Below, in pieces: positions 34,559 to 42,742 of a stretch of 63,335 nucleotides of DNA. The stretch's first letter is position 1, and every line of letters begins with the position of its first letter. The stretch is taken from NCBI GenBank assembly GCA_964622235.1, contig CAZUNB010000002.1, positions 1-63,335 of the forward strand, in the 5' to 3' direction. The notes beneath the pieces were generated by a model, which saw only the letters and a program-made list of their open reading frames with translations, made no database searches and was not told the origin of the DNA. Position numbers and translations under genes: made by a program. The stretch is from CAZUNB01 sp964622235 (GTDB lineage: Bacteria > Patescibacteriota > Saccharimonadia > Saccharimonadales > JAGPDM01).

Positions 34559-36115
34559 CTATTTCTCGACTTTACTGACAATACTTTGTATTCTACCGTC
34601 TTTGAGTTTGATGTGCTGATCACAGCGTGCTGCTAGTTCAGGGTCGTGAGTCACGATGATTAAGATGCCCTCTAGTTTTTTATTAAGTTCAAAAAGTAGA
34701 TTTATAATTTTTTCTCCAGTTGCTGAGTCAAGATTCCCAGTTGGCTCATCGGCAAATAATACCTTTGGTTTGTTGACGATTGCCCGCGCAATTGCCAACC
34801 GTTGTTTCTGGCCTCCTGAAAGATTAGAAGCTTGGTTGTTGGCTTTGTCGTCGAGCTCAACTGATTTTAGTGCTTCAAGTACGAGGGCTTTGCGTGCACC
34901 TAGTGGTGTGTTGGCGATTTCCAGTGGCAACATAACATTTTGAAAACACGTTTGATTTGGTTCTATAAAAAATGATTGAAAAATAAAACTAATTGTCGAG
35001 CTACGGAACGAATCAATTTTACGAGCTTTCATTTTAAAAATATCTATATCATCGAACAAAACTGTACCCTTACTTGGTCGATCGAGCCCACTCATAATAT
35101 GCATCAAAGTTGATTTTCCTGAACCGCTCTTACCAATAATTGATACAGTTTTATTATCTTTAATTTCTAGATTAATATCAGAAAGGGCAGTGAATACATT
35201 GTCATTTTTCCAATATGTTTTAGTAATGTAATGTATCTGTATAATCTGGTATTTCTCGCTTTCAATTGCACTACTTATTTGTTCAGCGATAGCCTTTTGT
35301 CCTTGCATATTTGGGTGGTACGGCGCCTTGGCATTCAATCCTTGAACCCATGGATCTTGGCTGCAAAGTTCATGTCCGGAGAAGTCGAGAGGTACAAATT
35401 TAACGGTATCAAAATTGTTTGTAGTTGCTTTGATTGTTTGACTAAGAGAATTTAATAAAGTACGACCTTGCTGTAATTCACTCGCAGAGATATTTTGTAA
35501 ATCAGTGCATTCAGTAGGCATAATTTCTGGAAAAACTTGGTAGTAACCAGTAACATAAACTTTCGGCGGATTCTTAGGATATTGTTGCTTAATTTTTTGC
35601 AGAGTACTATCAAGATAGTCAGAAATAGTAGCCAGTGACTGTTTGATAGACACAAGATCTTGAGTATCTCCACAAGTCGAAAGGTAACACTTGGTTATGA
35701 TCTCGGTCCAACGTGCATCATTGGCTCCTATTGTGATGGTGACAATATCAGGCTTTTTATTTTCAAACAATTGATCTAGCTGTGGCGAAAGAGCAAGATT
35801 ATTAATCTCTTGTGATTGCAATATTCCGTTCGTTAGCTTTGCGCCGCTACATGCTAAATTGGTCATTTCGTAGTTTCGTAGTTTCGATAATTGGTTTGGA
35901 TATGCTTGGTTGGTGCGATCGCATGCACTCGAATCACTCGGTTCGTCCAGGCCGACACCGGCGACAACTGAATCACCAAGGGCGGTGTATGTAAGTTTTG
36001 TCTCTTTTTTATTGTTTGTATCTCTTTTTGGTCGTTGCTGAGCATTATAAAGAAAAAAACCTATCCCAACCGCAATGACTATAATTACTAAAGCTACTAT
36101 AATTTTTTTAAGCAT
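34559..36115 (-). CDS. fusion of membrane-anchored SGNH hydrolase and ABC ATPase
   Basis: A 518-residue frame with two parts. Residues 1-290: an N-terminal hydrophobic anchor (about 3-24) then an SGNH/GDSL hydrolase with TALGDSVVAG (block I), LACSGA, TIGANDARW (block III) and APYHPNMQG (block V). Residues about 291-518: a complete MacB/LolD-type ABC ATPase with Walker A GKSGSGKST, NLSGGQKQR and VLFADEPTG. No stop and no membrane helix separates them, and the linker is under ten residues. The first half should be outside the cell and the second must be inside, so separate translation of the ATPase, a cytosolic hydrolase, or a lost stop codon must explain it. TATAAT (36127-36122) is 6 bases before the ATG. 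Confidence 0.85.
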   Translation of the reverse strand: MLKKIIVALVIIVIAVGIGFFLYNAQQRPKRDTNNKKETKLTYTALGDSVVAGVGLDEPSDSSACDRTNQAYPNQLSKLRNYEMTNLACSGAKLTNGILQSQEINNLALSPQLDQLFENKKPDIVTITIGANDARWTEIITKCYLSTCGDTQDLVSIKQSLATISDYLDSTLQKIKQQYPKNPPKVYVTGYYQVFPEIMPTECTDLQNISASELQQGRTLLNSLSQTIKATTNNFDTVKFVPLDFSGHELCSQDPWVQGLNAKAPYHPNMQGQKAIAEQISSAIESEKYQIIQIHYITKTYWKNDNVFTALSDINLEIKDNKTVSIIGKSGSGKSTLMHIMSGLDRPSKGTVLFDDIDIFKMKARKIDSFRSSTISFIFQSFFIEPNQTCFQNVMLPLEIANTPLGARKALVLEALKSVELDDKANNQASNLSGGQKQRLAIARAIVNKPKVLFADEPTGNLDSATGEKIINLLFELNKKLEGILIIVTHDPELAARCDQHIKLKDGRIQSIVSKVEK

Positions 36116-36176
36116 TAAATAATTATATACTGGTTACTAAGAGATTGCTTAGTTTATCAATGGGTTGATTGTTGTG

Positions 36177-36182
36177 TAGAAT
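36177..36182 (+). promoter_or_regulatory. -10 box TAGAAT, start of the MBL gene at 36190
   Basis: TAGAAT lies 7 bases before the ATG at 36190. The earlier in-frame codon at 36169 precedes the box. Confidence 0.5.
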
Positions 36183-36189
36183 GAGAATA

Positions 36190-36954
36190 ATGAAACTAAC
36201 AATTCTTTCCGAAAATATGATGAGCCCTAACGGCTGGAAAACTCGTTCAAACACCACTTGTTTTGCTGAATGGGGCTTTTCGGTTTTTTTGGAAACGGGC
36301 AAGGTTAATATTCTTTTTGATTCTGGGCATTCCGAGATATGGAAAAATAATGCCAAACACATCGGGGTCGATATCAACACAGCAGATTTTGTAGTACTTT
36401 CTCATCATCATTGGGATCACGCCAAAGGTCTTCTTTTTCATGAATTTAGTGACAAGAAAAAATTAATAATGCATCCTGATGTCTTGAAAAAAGTGCCAAA
36501 GAAAGATGCCGAACTATATCAAAGAGATTTTGAAATTATAACAAGTAAAAGTCCGCTAGAATTCAGTCATGGAATCTTCTTCTTGGGTGAAATTCCACGA
36601 ACTACTGAGTTTGAAACAGGTGAGCATAAAGGTGACCCAATACTAGATGACACTGCGATAGCAGTTAAAAACGATGACGGAGCTTTTGTCCTAACTGGTT
36701 GTTCGCATGCTGGAGTGGTTAATATTTGTAAGTATGCGAAGGAGGTTTCCGGTAAGCCGCTGAATACTGTTGCTGGTGGTTTCCATCTATTTGAGAATGA
36801 ACCAACTGCTGTAGATGGAGCGCTTGATTACTTCAGAAATGAAAAAGTTAAAAATATTTATCCAATGCATTGTATTGATCCGCCTACTTTTTCTAAATTT
36901 TATTCGGAGCTTGGTGCGGTGAAGTTTGGGGTTGGAGATGAAATCGAGATTTAA
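36190..36954 (+). CDS. MBL-fold metallohydrolase (COG1237-like)
   Basis: A 254-residue metallo-beta-lactamase-fold protein. Metal site SHHHWDHAKG near residue 75, the subgroup-typical TGCSHAGVVNI, then GGFHLF and YPMHCID. These match the group annotated as dihydropterin (ribofuranosyl)aminobenzene 5'-phosphate synthase-like, whose real reaction in bacteria is unclear. It is divergent from the SGNH-ABC gene and has its own leaderless promoter. Confidence 0.85.
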   Translation: MKLTILSENMMSPNGWKTRSNTTCFAEWGFSVFLETGKVNILFDSGHSEIWKNNAKHIGVDINTADFVVLSHHHWDHAKGLLFHEFSDKKKLIMHPDVLKKVPKKDAELYQRDFEIITSKSPLEFSHGIFFLGEIPRTTEFETGEHKGDPILDDTAIAVKNDDGAFVLTGCSHAGVVNICKYAKEVSGKPLNTVAGGFHLFENEPTAVDGALDYFRNEKVKNIYPMHCIDPPTFSKFYSELGAVKFGVGDEIEI

Positions 36955-37019
36955 CACCACTCTAAGCTTCTTAAGTTTAATAATACCGGTAATATCTTTA
37001 AGATTACTCCACAGAATAA

Positions 37020-37739
37020 CTATCGAATACTCAGTAAAGTGCCGCCAGGTTGCACATACGGTTCACGATGGATTGCATTACCTGGTGATATGGTCATGTA
37101 GCCATCTCTACCAGAGACGAGATCATAGTTGCCTGTAGGCTCCGCATCTCCAGGCAATCTTCTATAACGTAATAATCCACCGTTCGCAGTAATTAACGTA
37201 GTGTCTATAATCCTATTATAGTAAGCATCAAATACCTCTGACATGTCGCTCCCTATAGGTTTATCTTTTCCGTCGAAAGTGATTTTCCCGTCACCAGAAA
37301 TCATATCAGGATCTTCTTCCAGCGTTCCTACGTATTGCAACGTAGACAATCTTCCTACACTCATACGACTCGTTGGTTCACTGTCTGGTATTAAGTCGAC
37401 TTTCCATCGACCCAACGTTCGTAGGCTCCTGTAAGGCGCGTCGATTATTGGATCTACGTGGGGTGCACGCGCAGGTGTTTCTCCTTCCCTAAACTGGTGG
37501 CGAACTTCTAAGCTAGTAGATGATCCATCATATTCTAATACCGCTCTTACTAGGCCAGTCAATGATGTCTTTATCGCCGGATGGTACCTTTCAGCTTTAA
37601 ATCTTTCTAAATCGGATATATTTACAGCAGTAAAAANNNNNNNNNNTGATCCAACAGACTCAAGAGGTGCGACTAATTCAAAAGCAGACCGTTCCCCAAT
37701 AATAGGTGGGGCCTCGAACTCAACCATTTTTCTACTCAT
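37020..37739 (-). CDS. hypothetical protein (contains scaffold gap)
   Basis: A soluble protein of about 240 residues, without membrane segments, rich in Arg, Asp and Gly. Segments such as RYHPAIKTSLTGLVRAVL and LLRYRRLPGDAEP carry no motif I recognise. Ten N at 37637-37646 interrupt the N-terminal part, so the frame through the gap is not certain. The start is the ATG before SRKMVE, which follows GAGG at suitable spacing. Confidence 0.5.
   Translation of the reverse strand: MSRKMVEFEAPPIIGERSAFELVAPLESVGSXXXXFTAVNISDLERFKAERYHPAIKTSLTGLVRAVLEYDGSSTSLEVRHQFREGETPARAPHVDPIIDAPYRSLRTLGRWKVDLIPDSEPTSRMSVGRLSTLQYVGTLEEDPDMISGDGKITFDGKDKPIGSDMSEVFDAYYNRIIDTTLITANGGLLRYRRLPGDAEPTGNYDLVSGRDGYMTISPGNAIHREPYVQPGGTLLSIR
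37637..37646. other. scaffold gap (10 N)
   Basis: Ten N of unknown true length inside a hypothetical gene. Confidence 0.95.
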
Positions 37740-37892
37740 CATAGCCTCGATTATTTTAGTAAGTAATGTTTTTATATTAACATTAATTTTTTTAATAAAC
37801 AATCTTATTATAATTTATATTTTTATAAAATATTTTGTAGAATTTAAGACCATAACTGCACAAAATCTAATCAATTGTCGGATATGTAAAAA

Positions 37893-37940
37893 GCACTCCT
37901 TCATGAATGCTTTTATTTCTCTGGTAGCGGGGGTAGGATG
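37893..37940 (-). other. truncated copy of the initiator-tRNA 3' end with a hairpin behind it
   Basis: Bases 37922-37940 repeat 38102-38120 exactly (CTGGTAGCGGGGGTAGGAT). On the minus strand this is the end of the tRNA T arm, the acceptor strand and CCA. Beyond it lies a hairpin-like AAAGCA / TGCTTT arrangement with a T run on the minus strand, mirroring the terminator behind the intact tRNA. The rest of the tRNA is not present, so this is a tRNA fragment or an attachment-site-like duplication. Confidence 0.6.
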
Positions 37941-38000
37941 AACACTCGTTGGTAGACTATTCTTTCGCTGACGCTATAGAATATCCCACCATCTCACTAT

Positions 38001-38057
38001 TTGTCGTACAAATCATAGATTTGACAACAATCTGAACCTACTTCGCAGGTTCAGATT
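38001..38057. other. two adjacent hairpins of unknown role
   Basis: TTGT + CAAATC pairs with GATTTG + ACAA (38001-38027, 4-base bulge), followed by a perfect 11-bp stem AATCTGAACCT / AGGTTCAGATT (38029-38039, 38047-38057) with a 7-base loop. They lie between the tRNA fragment and the intact tRNA. A structured RNA or remnant of an integrated element is possible. Confidence 0.45.
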
Positions 38058-38074
38058 CTACCTCCAGTAAAAAA

Positions 38075-38102
38075 GCCCCACAATTGTGTGAGGCGTTTTT
38101 AC
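38075..38102 (-). terminator. terminator of the initiator tRNA
   Basis: The plus-strand string GCCCCACA-ATT-GTGTGAGGC is flanked by A and T runs. On the minus strand it forms a hairpin with a T run directly after the CCA end of the tRNA. Confidence 0.65.
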
Positions 38103-38177
38103 TGGTAGCGGGGGTAGGATTCGAACCTACGACCTTGTGGTTATGAGCCACACGAGCTGCCACTGCTCCACCCCGCG
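38103..38177 (-). tRNA. initiator tRNA-fMet (CAU)
   Basis: A cloverleaf with the initiator-typical CGCGGGGTGGAGCAG 5' end, anticodon loop CTCATAA, T arm GTAGG-TTCGAAT-CCTAC and encoded CCA. Position 1 is C and 72 is U, so the mismatch at 1:72 that marks bacterial initiators is kept (usually C:A). The anticodon stem is TGTGG / CCACA: only two of the three conserved G-C pairs (30:40, 31:39) are present, and 29:41 is U-A. Confidence 0.9.
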
Positions 38178-38231
38178 ATATTTTAACCAGTTTTTAATTA
38201 TAGCAAGTTATGCAACCTTCGTCAAAGTACG

Positions 38232-38237
38232 TATACT
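38232..38237 (+). promoter_or_regulatory. -10 box TATACT, leaderless start of smpB
   Basis: TATACT lies 7 bases before the smpB ATG. Confidence 0.55.
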
Positions 38238-38244
38238 ATAGAGT

Positions 38245-38694
38245 ATGAAGATTATTGCCAAAAACAAGCGAGCTTATTTCGATTATGGAATCGAAGATAC
38301 TTTACTGGCTGGTGTTATGCTGTCTGGTCCAGAGGTAAAAAGCGCTCGTAGCGGTCATGTTCAACTAAAGGGAAGCTATGTACAAATCATTGGCGGAGAG
38401 CTGTGGCTAGTTAACACTCATATCAGCGCCTATAAGTTTGCCAGTGAACAACCGCACGAAGAGACACGTTCACGAAAACTACTCGTAACTAGCAAGCAAT
38501 TTGAAGAACTCAAAGCAGCCAAACAAAACGGTCGCCATCTTGTGCCGACAGCAATGGGTGCACACGGAAGGTTTATCAAGATTGAAATCGGTATCGGAAA
38601 AAGCAAGAAAAATACAGACAAACGACAAACGATCAGCGATCGACAAACAAGCCGTGAACTAAATCGTGAAATAAAACAGCAGCAATATCGCTAG
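38245..38694 (+). CDS. smpB: SsrA-binding protein
   Basis: Delivers tmRNA to stalled ribosomes in trans-translation. The 149 residues match SmpB: NKRAYFDYGIEDTLLAGVML at the start, SGPEVKSARSG, HISAYKFA, RSRKLLV and the basic C-terminal tail with KKNTDKRQT and a final helix. The tmRNA gene itself is not in the window. It stops 3 bases from the convergent oxidoreductase gene. Confidence 0.96.
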   Translation: MKIIAKNKRAYFDYGIEDTLLAGVMLSGPEVKSARSGHVQLKGSYVQIIGGELWLVNTHISAYKFASEQPHEETRSRKLLVTSKQFEELKAAKQNGRHLVPTAMGAHGRFIKIEIGIGKSKKNTDKRQTISDRQTSRELNREIKQQQYR

Positions 38695-38697
38695 AAT

Positions 38698-40077
38698 CTA
38701 CATTCCTACAGCGGCAACACGAATAGCTTCACTCCAAGTAGGGAAGGCGTGAATTGTGCTGGCAACTTGCTCGACAGTCGTTTTCATGCGGATAGCCAGT
38801 CCTAGCTCGTGAATCATCTCACCAGCACGTGGTGCAACAATCGTAGCTCCAAGTATTTGACCTTTTTTGTTGGCTATAATTTTTACAAAACCAGTTGATT
38901 GATTTTCTGTATTGCTCCGGCCGATTACTGAAATCGGTGCGCGCCCAACCCGAGTCGCAATGCCAGCTCGTTGAACCTCTAACTCTGTTAGGCCGACACT
39001 GGCGATTTCTGGGCTGAAGAAAATACAACGAGGGATTGCCGAGTAATCAACAGCCACTTTATTCTTATCGCGGCTAAACATATTGTGCCCAGCTAAACGG
39101 CTTTGGTAACTGGCAGTATGAGTGAATTGATATGGTCCAACCACATCTCCGGCTGCATAAATATGTTTCTTGCTAGTTTGCATAAATCGATTAGTGGTGA
39201 TGCCGCGTGGAGTGTATTTTACGCCCGCGTTTTCAAGACCGAGATCAACATTGGGCTTTTTACCGGCTGCAACTAGAATTTCATCAACCATTAAAGTGCT
39301 AGCAGTTTTCCCATCGCTATAGCTGATTATTTTCTTGTTACCGTTTTTCTTAACCGAAAATATTGTTCCGCCAGTTATGATGCGAACCCCACGATTTTCA
39401 AGAACTGCTTTGGTTAGCTCGGCTGCTTCGGGCTCTTCTCGGCCAAGTAGTTGTGCTGCAACTTCGAGAAGTGTTACTTTGACATCAAAGCGATTGAACA
39501 AATGAGCAAACTCAACGCCAATTGCTCCGCCGCCGATAATAAAGATAGACCTTGGAGCTTTAGTCAGGTCAATTGCATCGAAAAAAGTAAGGAAACCAGT
39601 ATCGAGTAAGCCAGTAATTGGCGGAATAAAATTAGTCGTGCCACTAGCAATCAGAAACTTCCGAGCGCGGAACCGCTTACCGCCGGCCGTTATTGTGTCC
39701 TTGTCGATAAAACGCGCATTCTCGTGATAAACAGCGATGCCAGAATCAGCGAAGCTCTCATCACCGTGTTCTGTACCAGTTCGCTTCACGACCAAATCTT
39801 TCCATGCTTTTACCCTAGGATAGTTAACGGATATATTCTGAATTGATATTCCATATTGTGAAGCTGTTTTAGCGGTGTGATAGGTCTCAGCGGCATAGAG
39901 CAGGGCTTTGGTCGGAACACACGCCCAGTTCGGACATTCACCACCCAAAACACGGTGCTTTTCAAAGATTGCAACTTTTTTTCCTTTTTTAGCAGCAATA
40001 TGAGCAGCGACGCCACCACCACTTCCACTGCCAATCACAATTAAATCGTAGTCAAACACGTTTTTTGATTTTGGCAT
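38698..40077 (-). CDS. class I pyridine nucleotide-disulfide oxidoreductase
   Basis: A 459-residue flavoprotein of the dihydrolipoamide dehydrogenase / mercuric reductase group. FAD loop IVIGSGSGGGVAA, the redox-active CPNWAC (CX4C) followed by VPTKALL, the NAD loop FIIGGGAIGVEFA, YAAGDVVGPYQFTH, and the C-terminal HAFPTWSEAI with the catalytic His. The N-terminal metal-binding domain of MerA and any lipoyl partner are absent here, so the substrate is unknown. Start at the ATG before PKSKN. Confidence 0.9.
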   Translation of the reverse strand: MPKSKNVFDYDLIVIGSGSGGGVAAHIAAKKGKKVAIFEKHRVLGGECPNWACVPTKALLYAAETYHTAKTASQYGISIQNISVNYPRVKAWKDLVVKRTGTEHGDESFADSGIAVYHENARFIDKDTITAGGKRFRARKFLIASGTTNFIPPITGLLDTGFLTFFDAIDLTKAPRSIFIIGGGAIGVEFAHLFNRFDVKVTLLEVAAQLLGREEPEAAELTKAVLENRGVRIITGGTIFSVKKNGNKKIISYSDGKTASTLMVDEILVAAGKKPNVDLGLENAGVKYTPRGITTNRFMQTSKKHIYAAGDVVGPYQFTHTASYQSRLAGHNMFSRDKNKVAVDYSAIPRCIFFSPEIASVGLTELEVQRAGIATRVGRAPISVIGRSNTENQSTGFVKIIANKKGQILGATIVAPRAGEMIHELGLAIRMKTTVEQVASTIHAFPTWSEAIRVAAVGM

Positions 40078-40151
40078 ATCTTCCACCCTACTTATTGTTA
40101 TTCAAGCATAAGCTTAACAAGAATCGCTGCGTGCTACAATGGTCATCGATT

Positions 40152-40688
40152 ATGAAGCATATTATCTTTATCAGACACGGTGAAAGTGTAGCCAATGCAG
40201 AAGGTTGGATTGCGGGTCGTTTTGATGCTGAGCTGACCGAAATTGGACGCAATCAAGCTGCTTCTGCAGCCGAAAAACTAGTTGCTAGTAATAAGAAAAT
40301 TGACATTATAATTACTTCTCCTATGAGCCGCGCTCATGATACCGCTGAAATTATTGCTAAAGCGATTGGTTACCCAGCCGATAAAATAAAAATCGATTAT
40401 AATCTTATCGAATTAGAAATGGGGAAGTGGACGAAAGGTCTTAGGAAACAACTATTTGATGACTTAGCATCTGGGGTTTTTCCAAACGAATATCTTGATG
40501 GAGTTATCGACAATGTTCGTAAATTGCTAGCGGAGCTGAAGAGGATGCCAGCGCAAAACATTATGTTGGTTAGCCATAACGAAACAGGGCGAGCGTTACT
40601 TCAGCTGATTAAGAACCCCGATAATCCACGCAATGCTTCTAAGTTACCGCACATAAAAAACTGCGATCCGATTTATATCAAAATTTAA
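40152..40688 (+). CDS. histidine phosphatase family protein (phosphoglycerate mutase-like)
   Basis: A 178-residue single-domain protein. The phosphohistidine motif IFIRHGESVANAEG is at the N-terminus, with SPMSRAHDTAEI, the acidic LIELEMGKW and the second catalytic His in LVSHNETGRALL. Members dephosphorylate sugar phosphates, nucleotides or proteins; the substrate is unknown. A TACAAT box ends 11 bases before the ATG. Confidence 0.88.
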   Translation: MKHIIFIRHGESVANAEGWIAGRFDAELTEIGRNQAASAAEKLVASNKKIDIIITSPMSRAHDTAEIIAKAIGYPADKIKIDYNLIELEMGKWTKGLRKQLFDDLASGVFPNEYLDGVIDNVRKLLAELKRMPAQNIMLVSHNETGRALLQLIKNPDNPRNASKLPHIKNCDPIYIKI

Positions 40689-40957
40689 TTAATGACGTCG
40701 TGATTGTCGTAGAGGTAAGCTGCTTCATGATTAAGTACAGCTAAATGTTTGTTTGTTCGAAGTTGAATATCATTTGATGTAACTTCATGTTTTCCGTTAA
40801 GCCATTGCTTAACTCGTTCAGTAACTTCTGCAGCTATAAGCTCGGCCTCACTTGATGGAGTCCGCAAAGCAGAGCAGGCAGAATAAATACTCGCATAGAG
40901 TTTTCGTTCATCGAATGTCTCTGTCTGTCCTCGTCGTTTTACAATTAAGTTCTTCAT
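40685..40957 (-). CDS. stand-alone ATP-cone domain protein
   Basis: A 90-residue protein consisting only of an ATP-cone: VKRRGQTETFDERKLYASIY, then a helical middle with VTERVKQWL and a final VTSNDIQLRTNKHLA. ATP-cones sense ATP/dATP in ribonucleotide reductases and in NrdR, but the zinc ribbon of NrdR is absent, and no reductase gene is here. It follows the CcdA gene by 3 bases and is probably in its operon. Confidence 0.75.
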   Translation of the reverse strand: MKNLIVKRRGQTETFDERKLYASIYSACSALRTPSSEAELIAAEVTERVKQWLNGKHEVTSNDIQLRTNKHLAVLNHEAAYLYDNHDVIN

Positions 40958-40960
40958 AAA

Positions 40961-41668
40961 TTAACCGAAGTTTATCGTGCCATTTGCAATTAAAATAAGT
41001 AACCATCCAAGTCCGATTAAGCTGACTCCAATAGCAAGTCGCATACCACCCTTGCTTTCTTCTTTCCACTTTTTAACACTGCTAACTTTGGCGCCACCGG
41101 CTATCATGACTAAAATAACAATTAGTGGTAGGACAAAAATGAAGTTATATAGAACCATCAGTAACAACGCCCAAATATCAAAGTCGATGCGTAGGATAGT
41201 GATAATAGCTAAGTATGGTGCGCCGGTGCAAGGCAGTTCGACAGCCGCTACAAATGCTCCAAGCAACATGATACCGCTGACAGTACTCGTATTGCTGTTG
41301 CTCAGCTTTTTAATCTTCTTGGCAGCTTTAGCGGGAATATGTAGGCTGAAACCTTTGCCGTACCAGAAGTAATCTTTCATTTCTAGTACTCCAGCAAAGA
41401 TGACCAAAGCACCAACTCCAATGCTAAGATATTCGGCAATAACGATTGGGATTTCGCTAAAGAAGTAAACTAGTCCAAGTCCAGCAACCAGGTAGGTTGC
41501 GAAGATTGAGAAAATGTAGACACTACCAAGTAACAGTAGTCGTTTGACTGATTTTTTACCACTCATAACTACTGAAATCATCAGAATCAAAACACCAATT
41601 GCGCATGGATTAATCGAGTCAATAGCTGCTGAGCCAAGCACGATAGTTATGGTTGGCAAATCAAGCAT
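40961..41668 (-). CDS. ccdA: CcdA-family thiol-disulfide transporter
   Basis: A 235-residue membrane protein with about six to seven helices. The two conserved cysteines are in DSINPCAIGVLIL and VELPCTGAPYL, each near the end of a helix, as in CcdA/DsbD that carry reducing power from cytosolic thioredoxin to outer proteins. The start is the ATG that overlaps the stop of the upstream His-rich protein gene, so the two are coupled. Confidence 0.85.
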   Translation of the reverse strand: MLDLPTITIVLGSAAIDSINPCAIGVLILMISVVMSGKKSVKRLLLLGSVYIFSIFATYLVAGLGLVYFFSEIPIVIAEYLSIGVGALVIFAGVLEMKDYFWYGKGFSLHIPAKAAKKIKKLSNSNTSTVSGIMLLGAFVAAVELPCTGAPYLAIITILRIDFDIWALLLMVLYNFIFVLPLIVILVMIAGGAKVSSVKKWKEESKGGMRLAIGVSLIGLGWLLILIANGTINFG

Positions 41669-42692
41669 CAGGCGCTCTCTGTGGCAATGGAGGAGTAGTT
41701 TGTATCTGAGTATCTTCAGATGGAGTATTTTCATCACCTGGTAGTGGCTCAGCTATATTATCTTCGACAGTTGAGTCAGAACTTGTGCTTTCAAACTCGC
41801 TATATTCAGTTATGTCACTAAGCTTGCAGACATCTCGCTGATTTGGTTCGACACCAAACTCCTCACAGCGTTTCTGGTCGCGGACACCGTATTGTTCACA
41901 CAATTTATCTGTGTAATCCTTGACTGCATCGAACTCAACGACGTAGCAATCTCCGGGTGGAACTTCACTTTCGCCCCTTATCACTATATCTTTACTGACA
42001 TCCATTTTCTCCTGTACGTAGGTATTGTTGGCACCTAGTCTGTATCGGAAGACCTGTAGTTCCGCTGGACCACTATCTCCACATTCAGTGCCGTTAATCA
42101 TACTTAGTAGTGCGCCATCGACAACGTCGACAATGTATGGACGAACCATAGCAGCATTTTTGCTAGTTTCGCCGTCACCATCGATAAAATTTTCAAAATA
42201 ATCGCTAGCGTTGCCATTGAGTGGGAGTTTTAGTTCGGTGGGCGTTATTTTACCTCCGATGACTTCTTGAAATTTTTGCAAACTAGCATCGTATTCGTCA
42301 ATAGGAACACCTTCAAGATGAATCCTTTGATCATCGTGTTCATGCAGGGTCGGTGTACCGATTTTATTACTCAGTGTACTGGTTGGGTCGCGGATTTCCA
42401 TTTGGTTACCGCATGCCCAATATTCAATATCAGCGTGCCAGTGAACTGGTCCTCCTTGATAACTTTTCGTATTGAGATATATTGTAGAAACAATAAGTGC
42501 CATAGTCACTAATAGGGTTGTCCCTGCTATAATAACGAACAATGGGAAATATAATTTTGGCCATTTGCCTCTTGTAAATAGCGCGATAATAACCGCTGAA
42601 AAAATAACCAAACTTCCAATGCTGACACTTTGAAATGACAAATCTGAGATCGTTCGTTCTAGGTCGACTGCAAATAATAACATCATATTCAT
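41661..42692 (-). CDS. exported His- and Cys-containing protein of unknown function
   Basis: A 343-residue protein with two N-terminal membrane helices (about 22-40 and 46-70) and an outer domain. It contains VHWHADIEYWACG and LHEHDDQRIHLEG, strongly suggestive of a Zn or Cu site, and seven or so Cys including a C-terminal group (KLCEQYGV, QKRCEEFG, RDVCKL). The tail is Ser/Thr/Pro/Glu-rich. Coupling to CcdA suggests that its cysteines are substrates of thiol exchange; that is inference. It is divergent from the P-type ATPase. Confidence 0.7.
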   Translation of the reverse strand: MNMMLLFAVDLERTISDLSFQSVSIGSLVIFSAVIIALFTRGKWPKLYFPLFVIIAGTTLLVTMALIVSTIYLNTKSYQGGPVHWHADIEYWACGNQMEIRDPTSTLSNKIGTPTLHEHDDQRIHLEGVPIDEYDASLQKFQEVIGGKITPTELKLPLNGNASDYFENFIDGDGETSKNAAMVRPYIVDVVDGALLSMINGTECGDSGPAELQVFRYRLGANNTYVQEKMDVSKDIVIRGESEVPPGDCYVVEFDAVKDYTDKLCEQYGVRDQKRCEEFGVEPNQRDVCKLSDITEYSEFESTSSDSTVEDNIAEPLPGDENTPSEDTQIQTTPPLPQRAPDA

Positions 42693-42742
42693 TTATTTTT
42701 TCCTGGCAAAATGCTTACGCTCAATATACCATAGAAACTATC

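Noticed and set aside
42635..42742. N-terminal extension of the P-type ATPase
   Set aside because: It would overlap the divergent exported-protein gene and adds no known ATPase feature; MNNKSF is a normal start.
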